Under the pieces are notes generated by a model. The model searched no databases, was not told the origin of the DNA, and worked only from the letters and a program-made list of their open reading frames with translations. This document shows, one piece after another, positions 26,096 to 34,172 of a stretch of DNA of 58,204 bases. Where the stretch lies: contig NZ_VDMJ01000005.1 of assembly GCF_006335115.1 (NCBI RefSeq), positions 40,504-98,707 of the forward strand, read 5' to 3'. The stretch comes from Streptomyces sp. NP160 (GTDB lineage Bacteria > Actinomycetota > Actinomycetes > Actinomycetales > Quadrisphaeraceae). The position numbers and the translations under genes are program-made. How positions within the stretch are numbered: the stretch's first letter is position 1; each line of letters begins with the position of its first letter.

Positions 26096-27361
26096 GTGAG
26101 TCCCTCCGTGCCCACCGGTGCACCCGTCGAGCCCGTCCTGCGCCGCGCCACCCGCGACGACCTGCCCGCGCTGCGCACCTTCGACAGCCGCGCCTTCAGC
26201 GCCACCTGGGGCGACCCCGACTTCGCGGGCTTCGAGGGCGTCTTCGAGCCGGAGCTGTTCGTCCTCGCCCTCGAGCCGGCCGCAGCGGGCCTGGCCGAGG
26301 CCGACGCGCTGGTCGGCGGGGCCGGCGCCTACTCCTTCACCCTCACCGCGCCGGGGGGTGCGCGCCTGCCCGTGCCCGGCGTCACCTGGGTCGGGGTGGC
26401 GCTGCACCAGCGCCGCCGCGGCCTGCTGCGCCGCATGCTCGCCGACCTGCACGCCGGGTTCGTCGCCGGCGGCGCCCCGCTCGCGGTGCTCACGGCCAGC
26501 GAGGCCACCATCTACGGCCGCTTCGGCTACGGCGCCGCCACCACCGACCGGTCGGTGCGCGTGGACCGGCGCCGCGCCCGGCTCACCCCCGCCGCCGAGG
26601 CGCTCGCGGGCCCCGAGGTCGCGCGCCACGCCACCACCGCCGCGGTCCGCGGGCACCTGGCCGCCGTGCACGAGCGCTGGTGCGCCGTCACGCCCGGGGC
26701 CCTGACCCGCAGCGGGGCGTGGTGGGACTGGCTGCTCGCGGACACGGCCGACCAGCGCTCCGGGGCGAGCGAGCTCTTCACGCTCGTCCACCCCGACGGG
26801 TACGCCACCTACCGGGTCTCCGAGGGCGGCACCGCCCGCGTCGTCGACCTCGTGGCCGCCACACCGGCCGCCCACGCCTCCCTGTGGCGCTCGCTGCTGG
26901 CCCTCGACCTCGTCGAGGAGGTCCTCGCCTCGCGCGGCGTCCCCCTCGGCGACCCGCTGCCCCACCTGCTGGCCGACCCGCGCGCCGTCGCGACCACCGC
27001 CGTCCAGGACGGCGTCTGGGTGCGGCTGCTCGACGTCCCCGCCGCCCTCGCGGCGCGCACGTACGCCTGCGAGGTGGACGTCGTCCTGGAGGTCGTCGAC
27101 GACGGCGGCCTGGGCGGCGTGGACGCCTCGGCCCGCGTCCGCCTGCGCGGTGGACCGGACGGCGCGGAGTGCACCCGCACCGACGCGGCCGCCGACGTGC
27201 GCCTGGGGGTCGCGGCGCTCGGCGCCACCTACCTCGGCGGCACGCGGCTCGGCCCCCTCGCTCGGGCGGGTCTGGTGGAGTCCGACGACCCCGCCGTGCT
27301 GGCGAGGCTCAGCGCCGCGCTGCTGGGGGAGCGGGAGCCCCAGTACGGCACGTCCTTCTGA
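26096..27361 (+). CDS. Eis-family GNAT N-acetyltransferase
   Basis: A 421-residue protein with the three-part Eis layout: an N-terminal GNAT domain (acetyl-CoA loop around VALHQRRRGLLRRM, residues about 100-113; TASEATIYGRFGYG near 133), a second GNAT-like middle domain, and a C-terminal sterol-carrier-like domain. It ends in Phe (YGTSF); in Eis enzymes the C-terminal carboxylate acts as catalytic base. Family members acetylate aminoglycosides and other amines. The start is GTG 26096. Upstream it diverges from the PAC2 gene. Confidence 0.87.
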   Translation: MSPSVPTGAPVEPVLRRATRDDLPALRTFDSRAFSATWGDPDFAGFEGVFEPELFVLALEPAAAGLAEADALVGGAGAYSFTLTAPGGARLPVPGVTWVGVALHQRRRGLLRRMLADLHAGFVAGGAPLAVLTASEATIYGRFGYGAATTDRSVRVDRRRARLTPAAEALAGPEVARHATTAAVRGHLAAVHERWCAVTPGALTRSGAWWDWLLADTADQRSGASELFTLVHPDGYATYRVSEGGTARVVDLVAATPAAHASLWRSLLALDLVEEVLASRGVPLGDPLPHLLADPRAVATTAVQDGVWVRLLDVPAALAARTYACEVDVVLEVVDDGGLGGVDASARVRLRGGPDGAECTRTDAAADVRLGVAALGATYLGGTRLGPLARAGLVESDDPAVLARLSAALLGEREPQYGTSF

Positions 27362-27383
27362 CGCCCGCGCACCGCTGCGGGCG
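27362..27383 (+). terminator. Hairpin after the Eis-like gene
   Basis: CGCCCGC at 27362-27368 pairs with GCGGGCG at 27377-27383 right after the stop codon, a 7-bp GC stem with an 8-base loop. There is no U tract, so termination is likely but not certain. Confidence 0.45.
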
Positions 27384-27418
27384 GGTCGTCGGCGCGTGCG
27401 GCAGGATGGGCGTGCCGA

Positions 27419-27506
27419 GGAGGGCTGCCGGAGCGGCCGAACGGGGCAGTCTTGAAAACTGCTGACTGGTCGTGCCAGTCCGTGGGTTCGAATCCCACGC
27501 CCTCCG
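27419..27506 (+). tRNA. tRNA-Ser (anticodon UGA)
   Basis: The 88-base cloverleaf has acceptor stem GGAGGGC (27419-27425) pairing with GCCCTCC (27499-27505), discriminator G at 27506, anticodon stem-loop GCAGT-CTTGAAA-ACTGC giving anticodon UGA, a long variable arm as expected for tRNA-Ser, and a T arm GTGGG-TTCGAAT-CCCAC. CCA is not encoded. No integrase or repeated tRNA end is seen nearby. Confidence 0.96.
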
Positions 27507-27523
27507 CGCGCGAGGGACGGGGC

Positions 27524-28543
27524 TCAGGCGGGGGAGCGCCCCGCTGCCAGCTCGTCCTCCCGGCGGTTCGCGCGCTTGGCGGAGTACATGGCGGTGTCGG
27601 CGGCTCGCAGCGCGGCCTCGACGTCGGGGTGGTCGTCCAGGCGGGCCAGGCCGACGCTCGCCCCGACGGGGACGTCCGGCGGTGACGCCTCCGCCACGGC
27701 GGTGCGCAGCCGCTGGACCACGGCGTCCTCGTCGGTGGCGCTGGTGCCCCGCAGGAGCAGCGCGAACTCGTCCCCGCCGATCCGGCCGACGAGGTCCCCG
27801 CTGCGCACGTCGCTGACGAGGTAGGCGGCGATGCGCTGCAGCAGCGCGTCACCGGCGGCGTGCCCGAGGCGGTCGTTGACGGGCTTGAAGCCGTCGAGGT
27901 CGAGGAACGCCACGAGGACGCCGGCCTCGCCGCCGGCCCGCAGCCGCTCCGCGGAGGTGGTGAACGCCCGGCGGTCCAGCAGGCCCGTGAGCGGGTCGGT
28001 GTGCGCCAGGCGGCGCAGCTCGGCGTTGGCGCGGCCCAGCGCGCGCGAGCGGGCCGCGATGACCTCGCCGACCACCACGAACACCGGCACGGCGTAGACG
28101 GCGGTCCAGGCGGAGCCGGGGTGGCCCAGCAGCACCAGGGGCACGGTGTACGACACCAGCGCCAGCGGGGCGACGCCCAGCGACGTCCAGCGCGGGTGGT
28201 GCGCGCCGATCCACACGAACAGGAGCAGGTAGAAGACGCCGTAGCGGTAGGGGTCGTCACCGCCGACGGTGTTGTGCACCGCGATGACCACCAGCGCGAG
28301 CGGCGCCATCACCAGCGTCGTGCGGCGCGGCAGCCGGCCCCACACCGGCGCGAACATGCCGAGCGCCAGCACGGCGGTCGCCAGCGTCACCCAGCGGACG
28401 CCCACGTGGTCGCGGGCGAGCCCCTCGCCGGGGGTGAAGGTGGACACCAGCACGAAGGCGGAGGAGAGCAGCCCGATCGTGCCGAGCGCGCGGGCGGCCT
28501 CTGCGGCCGACGTGCGGCGGACGGGCGCGTCCGTCGTCGTCAT
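27524..28543 (-). CDS. Membrane-bound diguanylate cyclase (GGDEF)
   Basis: A 339-residue protein with about six N-terminal membrane helices (residues about 20-165) and a GGDEF domain. The active-site GGDEF is intact at about residues 256-260, and RSGD five residues before it matches the RxxD product-inhibition site. It should make c-di-GMP from GTP. ATG 28543 overlaps the stop of the upstream phosphodiesterase gene by four bases (ATGA), coupling the opposing enzymes. The stop is 17 bases from the convergent tRNA-Ser. Confidence 0.92.
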   Translation of the reverse strand: MTTTDAPVRRTSAAEAARALGTIGLLSSAFVLVSTFTPGEGLARDHVGVRWVTLATAVLALGMFAPVWGRLPRRTTLVMAPLALVVIAVHNTVGGDDPYRYGVFYLLLFVWIGAHHPRWTSLGVAPLALVSYTVPLVLLGHPGSAWTAVYAVPVFVVVGEVIAARSRALGRANAELRRLAHTDPLTGLLDRRAFTTSAERLRAGGEAGVLVAFLDLDGFKPVNDRLGHAAGDALLQRIAAYLVSDVRSGDLVGRIGGDEFALLLRGTSATDEDAVVQRLRTAVAEASPPDVPVGASVGLARLDDHPDVEAALRAADTAMYSAKRANRREDELAAGRSPA

Positions 28544-30447
28544 CGGGGCCGGACGGCCGCACCGGCGGCGGGCGCGGCGGCGGGGGCGCCGAGGGGGCGC
28601 ACCCCCGTGAGCAGGTCCTGCGCGACGTCCTGGGGGACGGGGCGCGACAGCAGGAAGCCCTGCGCCTTGTCGCAGCCCAGCTCGCCGAGGATGCGCAGCT
28701 GACCAGGGGTCTCGATGCCCTCGGCGATGGTCGTCAGGCCGAGCGCGGAGGCGATGTCGAGCACGGCGCGCACCATGGCCAGCGACGTGGTGTCGTCCTC
28801 CAGGCGCGAGATGAACGCCCGGTCGAGCTTGACCACGTCGACGGGCAGCTGGTGCAGGTAGGACAGCGACGACGACCCGGTGCCGAAGTCGTCGATGGCG
28901 ATGCCCACACCGAGGTCCCGCAGCGCCTGCAGGCGCCGGGCCGCGCCGTCCAGGTCGAGCATCATCGCGGTCTCGGTGAGCTCGAGGGTGAGCAGCTGCG
29001 GCGCGAGCCCCGTGCGGTCCAGGACGTCGCGCACGCGGTGCACGAGGTCGACGTCGAGCAGCTGCTGCGGGGAGAGGTTGACGCTGGTGGTCCACGGCCG
29101 CGCCGGGTCGAGGGCGTGCCAGGCGGCCGACCGCTCGGCGGCGTCCTGCAGCACCTTGAGGCCGATCGGCCGGATCAGGCCCACCTCCTCGGCCACGGGC
29201 ACGAAGTCCAGCGGGGACACCAGGCCGCGCGCCGGGTGCTGCCAGCGCACCAGCGCCTCGAAGCCGGCCACCCGCGAGGGGTCTGCCAGCAGCGCGTACG
29301 GCTGGTAGTGCACGAGCAGGTCGCCCGCGGACGGCTGGCCCGCCAGGGCGGCGCGCAGCTCGTCGGCGGTCCGGGAGCGCTCGAGCACCTCCTCGCGCAG
29401 GCAGGGGGTGTACAGCACCGTGCGGGCCGCGGAGCCGTTGTCGGCGCCGGTCCGCTGGGCGGCGTGCAGGGCCAGGGAGGCGTCGCGCAGGACGTCCTCC
29501 GGGCTGCGCTGCTCACCGGGTCGGTGCAGCACCGCTCCGGCGCAGGCGCTCAGCACCACGGTGGCCCCCTCCACCTCCACGGGCTGGTTCACCACCTCCA
29601 GGAGCCTCAGCGCGATGGCGGCGGCGTCGGCGTCGTCGGGGACGTCCTCCACGAGCACCGCGAAGACCGAGCCGGAGGCGCGGACCACCCGCTCGTCGCC
29701 GCGCACGGCGGCCGACAGGCGCAGCGCGGTGGTGGTCACCACCAGCTCGCCCACGTCGTGGCCGAGCGTGGCGTCGATGGTGGCGAGGTCGTCCAGCTCC
29801 ACCTTGACCACGGCCAGGGGCGTGCTCCGCGGGGCGCCGAGGGCCTTCTCGAGGTGGCGCAGCAGCAGGTGGCGGTTGCCCAGGCCGGTGACGTCGTCGT
29901 GGGTGGCGCGGTGCTCCAGCTCCTCGGTGAGGCCCCTCAGGCGCTGCTGCTCCTCCACCAGCGTGTCGATCATCCTGTCGAACTGGCCGGCCACCAGCAT
30001 CAGCTCGTCACGAGCGGGCCGGACCGGGGCCGGGGCGTCGACGACACCGCCGACGCGGGCGGTGAGGTCGCCCTCGGCCACGCGCCGCGCGACCTCGGCC
30101 AGGCGCTTGGTGCGCCGGCCCACGAAGGCCATGAACACCAGCCACAGCACCACCAGGAGCAGCGCGGTGCCGTCGGTCGTCACGAGGGAGACCTGCTGGC
30201 TGAGCTCGGTGCAGGCAGGGGTGCCGCCGCACTCCTCCGTGTCGAGCGCGCCCTCGAGGTAGAGGGCCATGCCCAGCGACACCGCCAGGACGGGACCGCC
30301 GACCTTGACGATGAGGGGTGTGGCGGCCGAGGCGCGGTGGGCCGTCCGCAGCGCCCCCGACCGGAGCCGCAGCAGGGCCCCGGACGCCGGCGGGGGACCG
30401 GGCGCGCCGGGCGCGCTGGACCCGTCGGGGGCGGTGGGCTGGCTCAC
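28540..30447 (-). CDS. c-di-GMP phosphodiesterase with degenerate GGDEF and EAL domains
   Basis: A 635-residue protein: a membrane helix near 47-66, an outside loop with two Cys, a second helix near 90-110, HAMP, a GGDEF-like domain whose signature is degraded to ASGSVF, and an EAL domain. The EAL domain keeps its key residues: EAL at 397-399, Asn near 457 (SVNLSP), Glu near 492 (LELTE), the Asp pair near 519-520 (IDDFGTG), Lys near 540 and Glu near 576 (AEGIET). It is therefore predicted to hydrolyse c-di-GMP but not make it. The GTG start is 11 bases after the DUF4383 gene; the end overlaps the cyclase gene. Confidence 0.9.
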   Translation of the reverse strand: MSQPTAPDGSSAPGAPGPPPASGALLRLRSGALRTAHRASAATPLIVKVGGPVLAVSLGMALYLEGALDTEECGGTPACTELSQQVSLVTTDGTALLLVVLWLVFMAFVGRRTKRLAEVARRVAEGDLTARVGGVVDAPAPVRPARDELMLVAGQFDRMIDTLVEEQQRLRGLTEELEHRATHDDVTGLGNRHLLLRHLEKALGAPRSTPLAVVKVELDDLATIDATLGHDVGELVVTTTALRLSAAVRGDERVVRASGSVFAVLVEDVPDDADAAAIALRLLEVVNQPVEVEGATVVLSACAGAVLHRPGEQRSPEDVLRDASLALHAAQRTGADNGSAARTVLYTPCLREEVLERSRTADELRAALAGQPSAGDLLVHYQPYALLADPSRVAGFEALVRWQHPARGLVSPLDFVPVAEEVGLIRPIGLKVLQDAAERSAAWHALDPARPWTTSVNLSPQQLLDVDLVHRVRDVLDRTGLAPQLLTLELTETAMMLDLDGAARRLQALRDLGVGIAIDDFGTGSSSLSYLHQLPVDVVKLDRAFISRLEDDTTSLAMVRAVLDIASALGLTTIAEGIETPGQLRILGELGCDKAQGFLLSRPVPQDVAQDLLTGVRPLGAPAAAPAAGAAVRPR

Positions 30448-30458
30448 GGGGTCCTCCC

Positions 30459-30908
30459 TCAGGCGGCCTGGCGGGGGCGCGTGGCCCAGACGACGCCCAG
30501 GAGCACCGCGGCGGTGCCGAGGTGCAGCGCGTGGTCCGGGCTGTTCAGCGCGATCGGGTCCATGTGGCCGCCCATGACGAAGGGGCCCACCAGGCCGAGG
30601 AGCAGGAAGACGAAGCCCACGAGGCGGTCCACGCTGCGCGCGGCCTCGGTGCCCAGGAGCCCGCCGACGAGCAGCGCCGCGCCCAGCCCGAGGTGGGCGA
30701 CGTTGTGGACCGGGTTGATCTGGAACAGCAGGATGGTCGCGCTGTTGTGCATCGACCACGACGTGACGCCGGTCAGCACGAAGCCGACCAGGCCGACCAG
30801 GAGGTAGACCGAGCCGAGGCCGGCGCCGGCCAGGCGCACCGGGGTCCAGCGCTCGCGGGCGCTGCCGGTGGAGGGCTCGGTGCGGGGGCTGGTGGCGGAG
30901 GAGGTCAT
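30459..30908 (-). CDS. DUF4383 four-helix membrane protein
   Basis: A 149-residue protein with four hydrophobic segments (about 25-47, 62-85, 93-113, 122-142). The conserved pattern INPVHNVAHLGLGAALL and NSPDHALHLGTAAVLL identifies the DUF4383 family, of unknown function and common in actinobacteria. It is the first gene of the c-di-GMP operon, which makes it a candidate membrane partner or sensor for the two enzymes; this is inference from position. Confidence 0.85.
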   Translation of the reverse strand: MTSSATSPRTEPSTGSARERWTPVRLAGAGLGSVYLLVGLVGFVLTGVTSWSMHNSATILLFQINPVHNVAHLGLGAALLVGGLLGTEAARSVDRLVGFVFLLLGLVGPFVMGGHMDPIALNSPDHALHLGTAAVLLGVVWATRPRQAA

Positions 30909-31068
30909 GCCTCCCCATCGGCACGCGGCGCCGTGCTGTTGAGCGCGGTGCTCCGGGCCGGGCGTCGGCCGTCAGGGAGACCCCTGGTCACGGCACCGGG
31001 TCGTCGTCGGGGGCCGGCGCGGCCGGCGCGGCCGAACGGGTGCCCCGCAGGTCCTCGGTGGTGGGGCC

Positions 31069-31096
31069 TCAGGTCCTGGGTGTCATCCGCCGATGT
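31069..31096 (+). promoter_or_regulatory. Sigma-28 (FliA)-type promoter for cheA
   Basis: TCAG (31069-31072), 16 bases, then GCCGATGT (31089-31096). This fits the flagellar sigma factor pattern TAAA-N15-GCCGATAA, and the same form is found before cheB, fliC and the glycan genes in this window. It lies about 109 bases before the cheA start. Confidence 0.65.
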
Positions 31097-31204
31097 GACC
31101 AGCGGATGCCGCTCCAGCGCCTCCGCTCCGGCGGCGCAGGCGGCTCAGCGGCCCTGCGGCCGTCCCGGACGGACCGGCAGAAGCACACAGGAGGAGGAGG
31201 CCGC

Positions 31205-33583
31205 GTGGACGGCATGGACGAGATCATCGGCGAGTTCCTCGTCGAGAGCTACGAGAACCTCGACCAGCTCGACAGGGACCTGGTGGCGCTCGAGCAGGCG
31301 CCCGGCTCGCGAGAGCTGCTCGCGAGCGTCTTCCGCACCATCCACACCATCAAGGGCACCAGCGGGTTCCTCGCGCTGAGCAAGCTCGAGAGCGTGGCGC
31401 ACGTGGGCGAGAACCTCCTCGCCAAGCTGCGCGACGGCGTGATGGTCATGGACCCCGCCACGGCCGACGCGCTGCTCGCGATGGTGGACACCATCCGCGG
31501 GCTGCTCGGCAGCCTCGAGGACAGCGGCTCCGAGGGCGACCTCGACGTCGAGCCGACCGTGGCCCAGATCAAGGCCGTGCTGGACGGCACCGCCGCTCCG
31601 GCCGCCGCCCCCGCGGCGAAGAGCGGCCGCGCGAAGGCGCCCGCGGCGCCCGAGCCGGTCGAGACCGTCGAGGAGGCGCCGGACGCCGTCGACGAGCACG
31701 CCGACGAGCACACCGACGAGCCGGTCGCCGAGCCGGCAGCCGAGGTGGCCGAGACCGCCCCGGCACCCGCCGCTGCGCCCGCCGCGGCTCCCGTCCAGGC
31801 CGCCGAGCCCGCGGCCAAGGCCGCCCCGGCGGCCAACGACGGCGAGCACCGCCGCAGCGCCGCCGACTCCTCGATCCGCGTGGACGTCGACGTCCTCGAC
31901 GACCTCATGCGCCTCACCGGCGAGCTGGTGCTGGCCCGCAACCAGATCCTGCGCCAGGTGGCCGTCCTCACGGACGACCTGGAGCTGACCCGCGCCGCCC
32001 AGCGCCTCAACCTCATCGCCGGTGAGCTGCAGGAGGGCGTCATGAAGACGCGCATGCAGCCCATCGACGCGCTGTGGGCCAAGCTGCCGCGCGTCGTCCG
32101 CGACCTCGGCGCCCAGTGCGGCCGCCAGGTCCGCCTGGACATGGTCGGCCGCGAGACCGAGCTCGACAGGACGCTGCTCGAGGCCGTGAAGGACCCGCTG
32201 ACGCACCTGGTCCGCAACGCGGTCGACCACGGCATCGAGGCGCCCGCCGACCGCGTGGCGGCCGGCAAGCCGCGCGAGGGCGTGCTGCGCCTGGCGGCCC
32301 GCCACGAGAGCGGCCAGGTGGTCGTCGAGGTCTCCGACGACGGCAAGGGCATCGACCCCGCCGTCATCGGCGCCTCCGCGGTCCGCAAGGGCGTCATCAC
32401 CCAGGACGTGCTGGACCGCATGGCCCCGGCCGACGTCCTCCAGCTGATCTTCGCGCCCGGCTTCTCCACGGCGGCGGCCGTCACCAACGTCTCCGGCCGC
32501 GGTGTCGGCATGGACGTGGTGAAGACCAACGTCGAGGCCATCGGCGGCACCATCGAGGTCGAGTCGGTCGCCGGCCGCGGCACCACGTGCCGCCTGCGCA
32601 TCCCGCTGACGCTGGCGATCATGCCGGCGCTCACGGTGGTCTCGGGCACCGAGCAGTACGCCATCCCGCGGGTCAACCTGCAGGAGCTCGTGGCGCTGGA
32701 CGTCGAGTCCGACCCGGGCCTGCTGGAGGAGGTCGGCGGCGCGCCCGTCTACCGCCTGCGCGGCGAGCTGCTCCCGCTGGTCAACCTCGCCGACGTCCTC
32801 GGGGTCACCCCGAGCGTGCGCGCCGACGGCGCCGGCGAGCGGATCACCATCGCCGTCCTCGCCTCCGAGGGGCGCCGCTTCGGCCTCGTGGTCGACCGGG
32901 TGCTCAACACCGAGGAGATCGTGGTCAAGGCGCTGGGCAACCAGCTCAAGGCGGTAGGCCTGTTCTCCGGCGCCACGATCCTCGGCGACGGCGCGGTCGC
33001 GCTCATCCTCGACGTGCAGTCGCTGGCCCGCCGCGCGCTGCGCGGCGTGGCGGCCGAGCGCCTCGAGAGCCTGCGCGACGACCGCACCGAGGCCGCGGCC
33101 GGCACCGGCGAGCGCCTGCTCGTCGCCGGCATCGGCGGGGGGCGCCAGGTGGCGATCCCGCTGGACATGGTCACCCGCCTGGAGCGGATCGCCGCGAGCA
33201 GCGTGGAGACCGTCGGCTCGCGCGAGGTGGTGCAGTACCGCGGGGAGATCCTCCCGATCGTGCGGCTGGACCGCTACCTCGGCGCGTACGCCGAGAACGA
33301 CCGCACCGACCTGGAGGTCGTCGTGTACGCCGACCCGCGCCAGGGCGGCCGCAGCGTGGCCATCGTCGTGGCGTCGATCCTCGACGTGGTCGACGGCTCC
33401 AGCGCCTCGGTGCTGTCCGACATCGACGACCACGGCCTGCTGGGCTCGGCCGTCATCGCCGACCGCGTCACGGAGATGCTCGACGTCCGCGCCGCGATCC
33501 TCACCGCCGACCCGGCGTTCTTCTCCCACATCGCCGCCGACGCCGCTGGCTCCGACGGCCTGACCCTGGCTGTGGAGGCCTGA
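31205..33583 (+). CDS. cheA: Chemotaxis histidine kinase CheA with two CheW-like domains
   Basis: A 792-residue CheA. The Hpt domain (1-110) carries phospho-accepting H47 (FRTIHTIKGTSGF). A 90-residue Ala/Pro/Glu linker replaces a recognisable P2 response-regulator docking domain. Dimerisation domain about 218-280 (DLMRLTGELVLARNQIL), ATPase about 285-480 (HLVRNAVDHGIE near 334, SGRGVGMDVV near 430). Two CheW-like domains follow, starting near 472 and near 636. GTG 31205 was preferred over ATG 31214 because the AGGAGGAGGAGG site is better spaced. Passes phosphate to the CheY and CheB proteins of the same locus. First gene of the chemotaxis cluster. Confidence 0.95.
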   Translation: MDGMDEIIGEFLVESYENLDQLDRDLVALEQAPGSRELLASVFRTIHTIKGTSGFLALSKLESVAHVGENLLAKLRDGVMVMDPATADALLAMVDTIRGLLGSLEDSGSEGDLDVEPTVAQIKAVLDGTAAPAAAPAAKSGRAKAPAAPEPVETVEEAPDAVDEHADEHTDEPVAEPAAEVAETAPAPAAAPAAAPVQAAEPAAKAAPAANDGEHRRSAADSSIRVDVDVLDDLMRLTGELVLARNQILRQVAVLTDDLELTRAAQRLNLIAGELQEGVMKTRMQPIDALWAKLPRVVRDLGAQCGRQVRLDMVGRETELDRTLLEAVKDPLTHLVRNAVDHGIEAPADRVAAGKPREGVLRLAARHESGQVVVEVSDDGKGIDPAVIGASAVRKGVITQDVLDRMAPADVLQLIFAPGFSTAAAVTNVSGRGVGMDVVKTNVEAIGGTIEVESVAGRGTTCRLRIPLTLAIMPALTVVSGTEQYAIPRVNLQELVALDVESDPGLLEEVGGAPVYRLRGELLPLVNLADVLGVTPSVRADGAGERITIAVLASEGRRFGLVVDRVLNTEEIVVKALGNQLKAVGLFSGATILGDGAVALILDVQSLARRALRGVAAERLESLRDDRTEAAAGTGERLLVAGIGGGRQVAIPLDMVTRLERIAASSVETVGSREVVQYRGEILPIVRLDRYLGAYAENDRTDLEVVVYADPRQGGRSVAIVVASILDVVDGSSASVLSDIDDHGLLGSAVIADRVTEMLDVRAAILTADPAFFSHIAADAAGSDGLTLAVEA

Positions 33584-33584
33584 C

Positions 33585-34043
33585 ATGAGCACGAGGACCG
33601 CCGTCAAGTCCGCGGCCACCGCCGTCGCGACCCGCATGCTGACCTTCGAGCTGGCGGGGCACCTGTACGGCCTCGAGGTCGAGCAGGTGCAGGAGGTGCT
33701 GCGCGCCCAGAAGGTCACGCGGGTGCCGCTGCACAGCGACGCCATCGCCGGTCTGATCAACCTGCGCGGCGAGGTGGTCACCGCCATCGACCTGCGGGCG
33801 CGGCTGTCCATGCCGGCGCGCCCGGAGGGCCAGGACGCGGTGAACATCGTGGTCCGCCTGCACGGGGAGTCCATCAGCCTGCTGGTCGACTCGATCGCCG
33901 ACGTCGTCGAGCTGGACGACCGCAGCTTCGAGCCGGTCCCGGACACCCTGGACGGCGAGGTGCGCGACCTGATCCGCGGCGCGTACAAGACCGAGGGCCG
34001 GCTGCTGCTGGCCCTGGACGTCAACCGCGCCGTCACGGGCTGA
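33585..34043 (+). CDS. cheW: Chemotaxis coupling protein CheW
   Basis: A 152-residue single-domain CheW (TFELAGHLYGLEVEQVQEVLR near residue 20, then LINLRGEVVTAIDLRARL). It links chemoreceptors to CheA. The ATG follows the cheA stop after a single base. A strong hairpin follows the gene. No chemoreceptor gene is present in the window. Confidence 0.95.
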   Translation: MSTRTAVKSAATAVATRMLTFELAGHLYGLEVEQVQEVLRAQKVTRVPLHSDAIAGLINLRGEVVTAIDLRARLSMPARPEGQDAVNIVVRLHGESISLLVDSIADVVELDDRSFEPVPDTLDGEVRDLIRGAYKTEGRLLLALDVNRAVTG

Positions 34044-34111
34044 CACCGGCCGACCCCCGGTCGGCTGCGACCGGGCGCCGCAAAGCGCCCGGATCGGACA
34101 CCCAGCGCTGG

Positions 34112-34152
34112 ACCCCGCTCACCCTCCGCTACGGCGGATGGGTGAGCGGGGT
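34112..34152 (+). terminator. Long hairpin after cheW
   Basis: A perfect 13-bp inverted repeat (ACCCCGCTCACCC at 34112-34124, its complement at 34140-34152) encloses a second 5-bp stem TCCGC/GCGGA with loop TACG, giving an 18-bp stem with one bulged base. It likely terminates or attenuates the cheA-cheW transcript before the next gene. Confidence 0.65.
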
Positions 34153-34172
34153 TCGCGTCGTCACGCACAGCG

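Noticed and set aside
27419-27506. tRNA-Ser as a possible mobile-element attachment site
   Set aside because: No integrase, partial tRNA repeat or shift in composition is seen near it.
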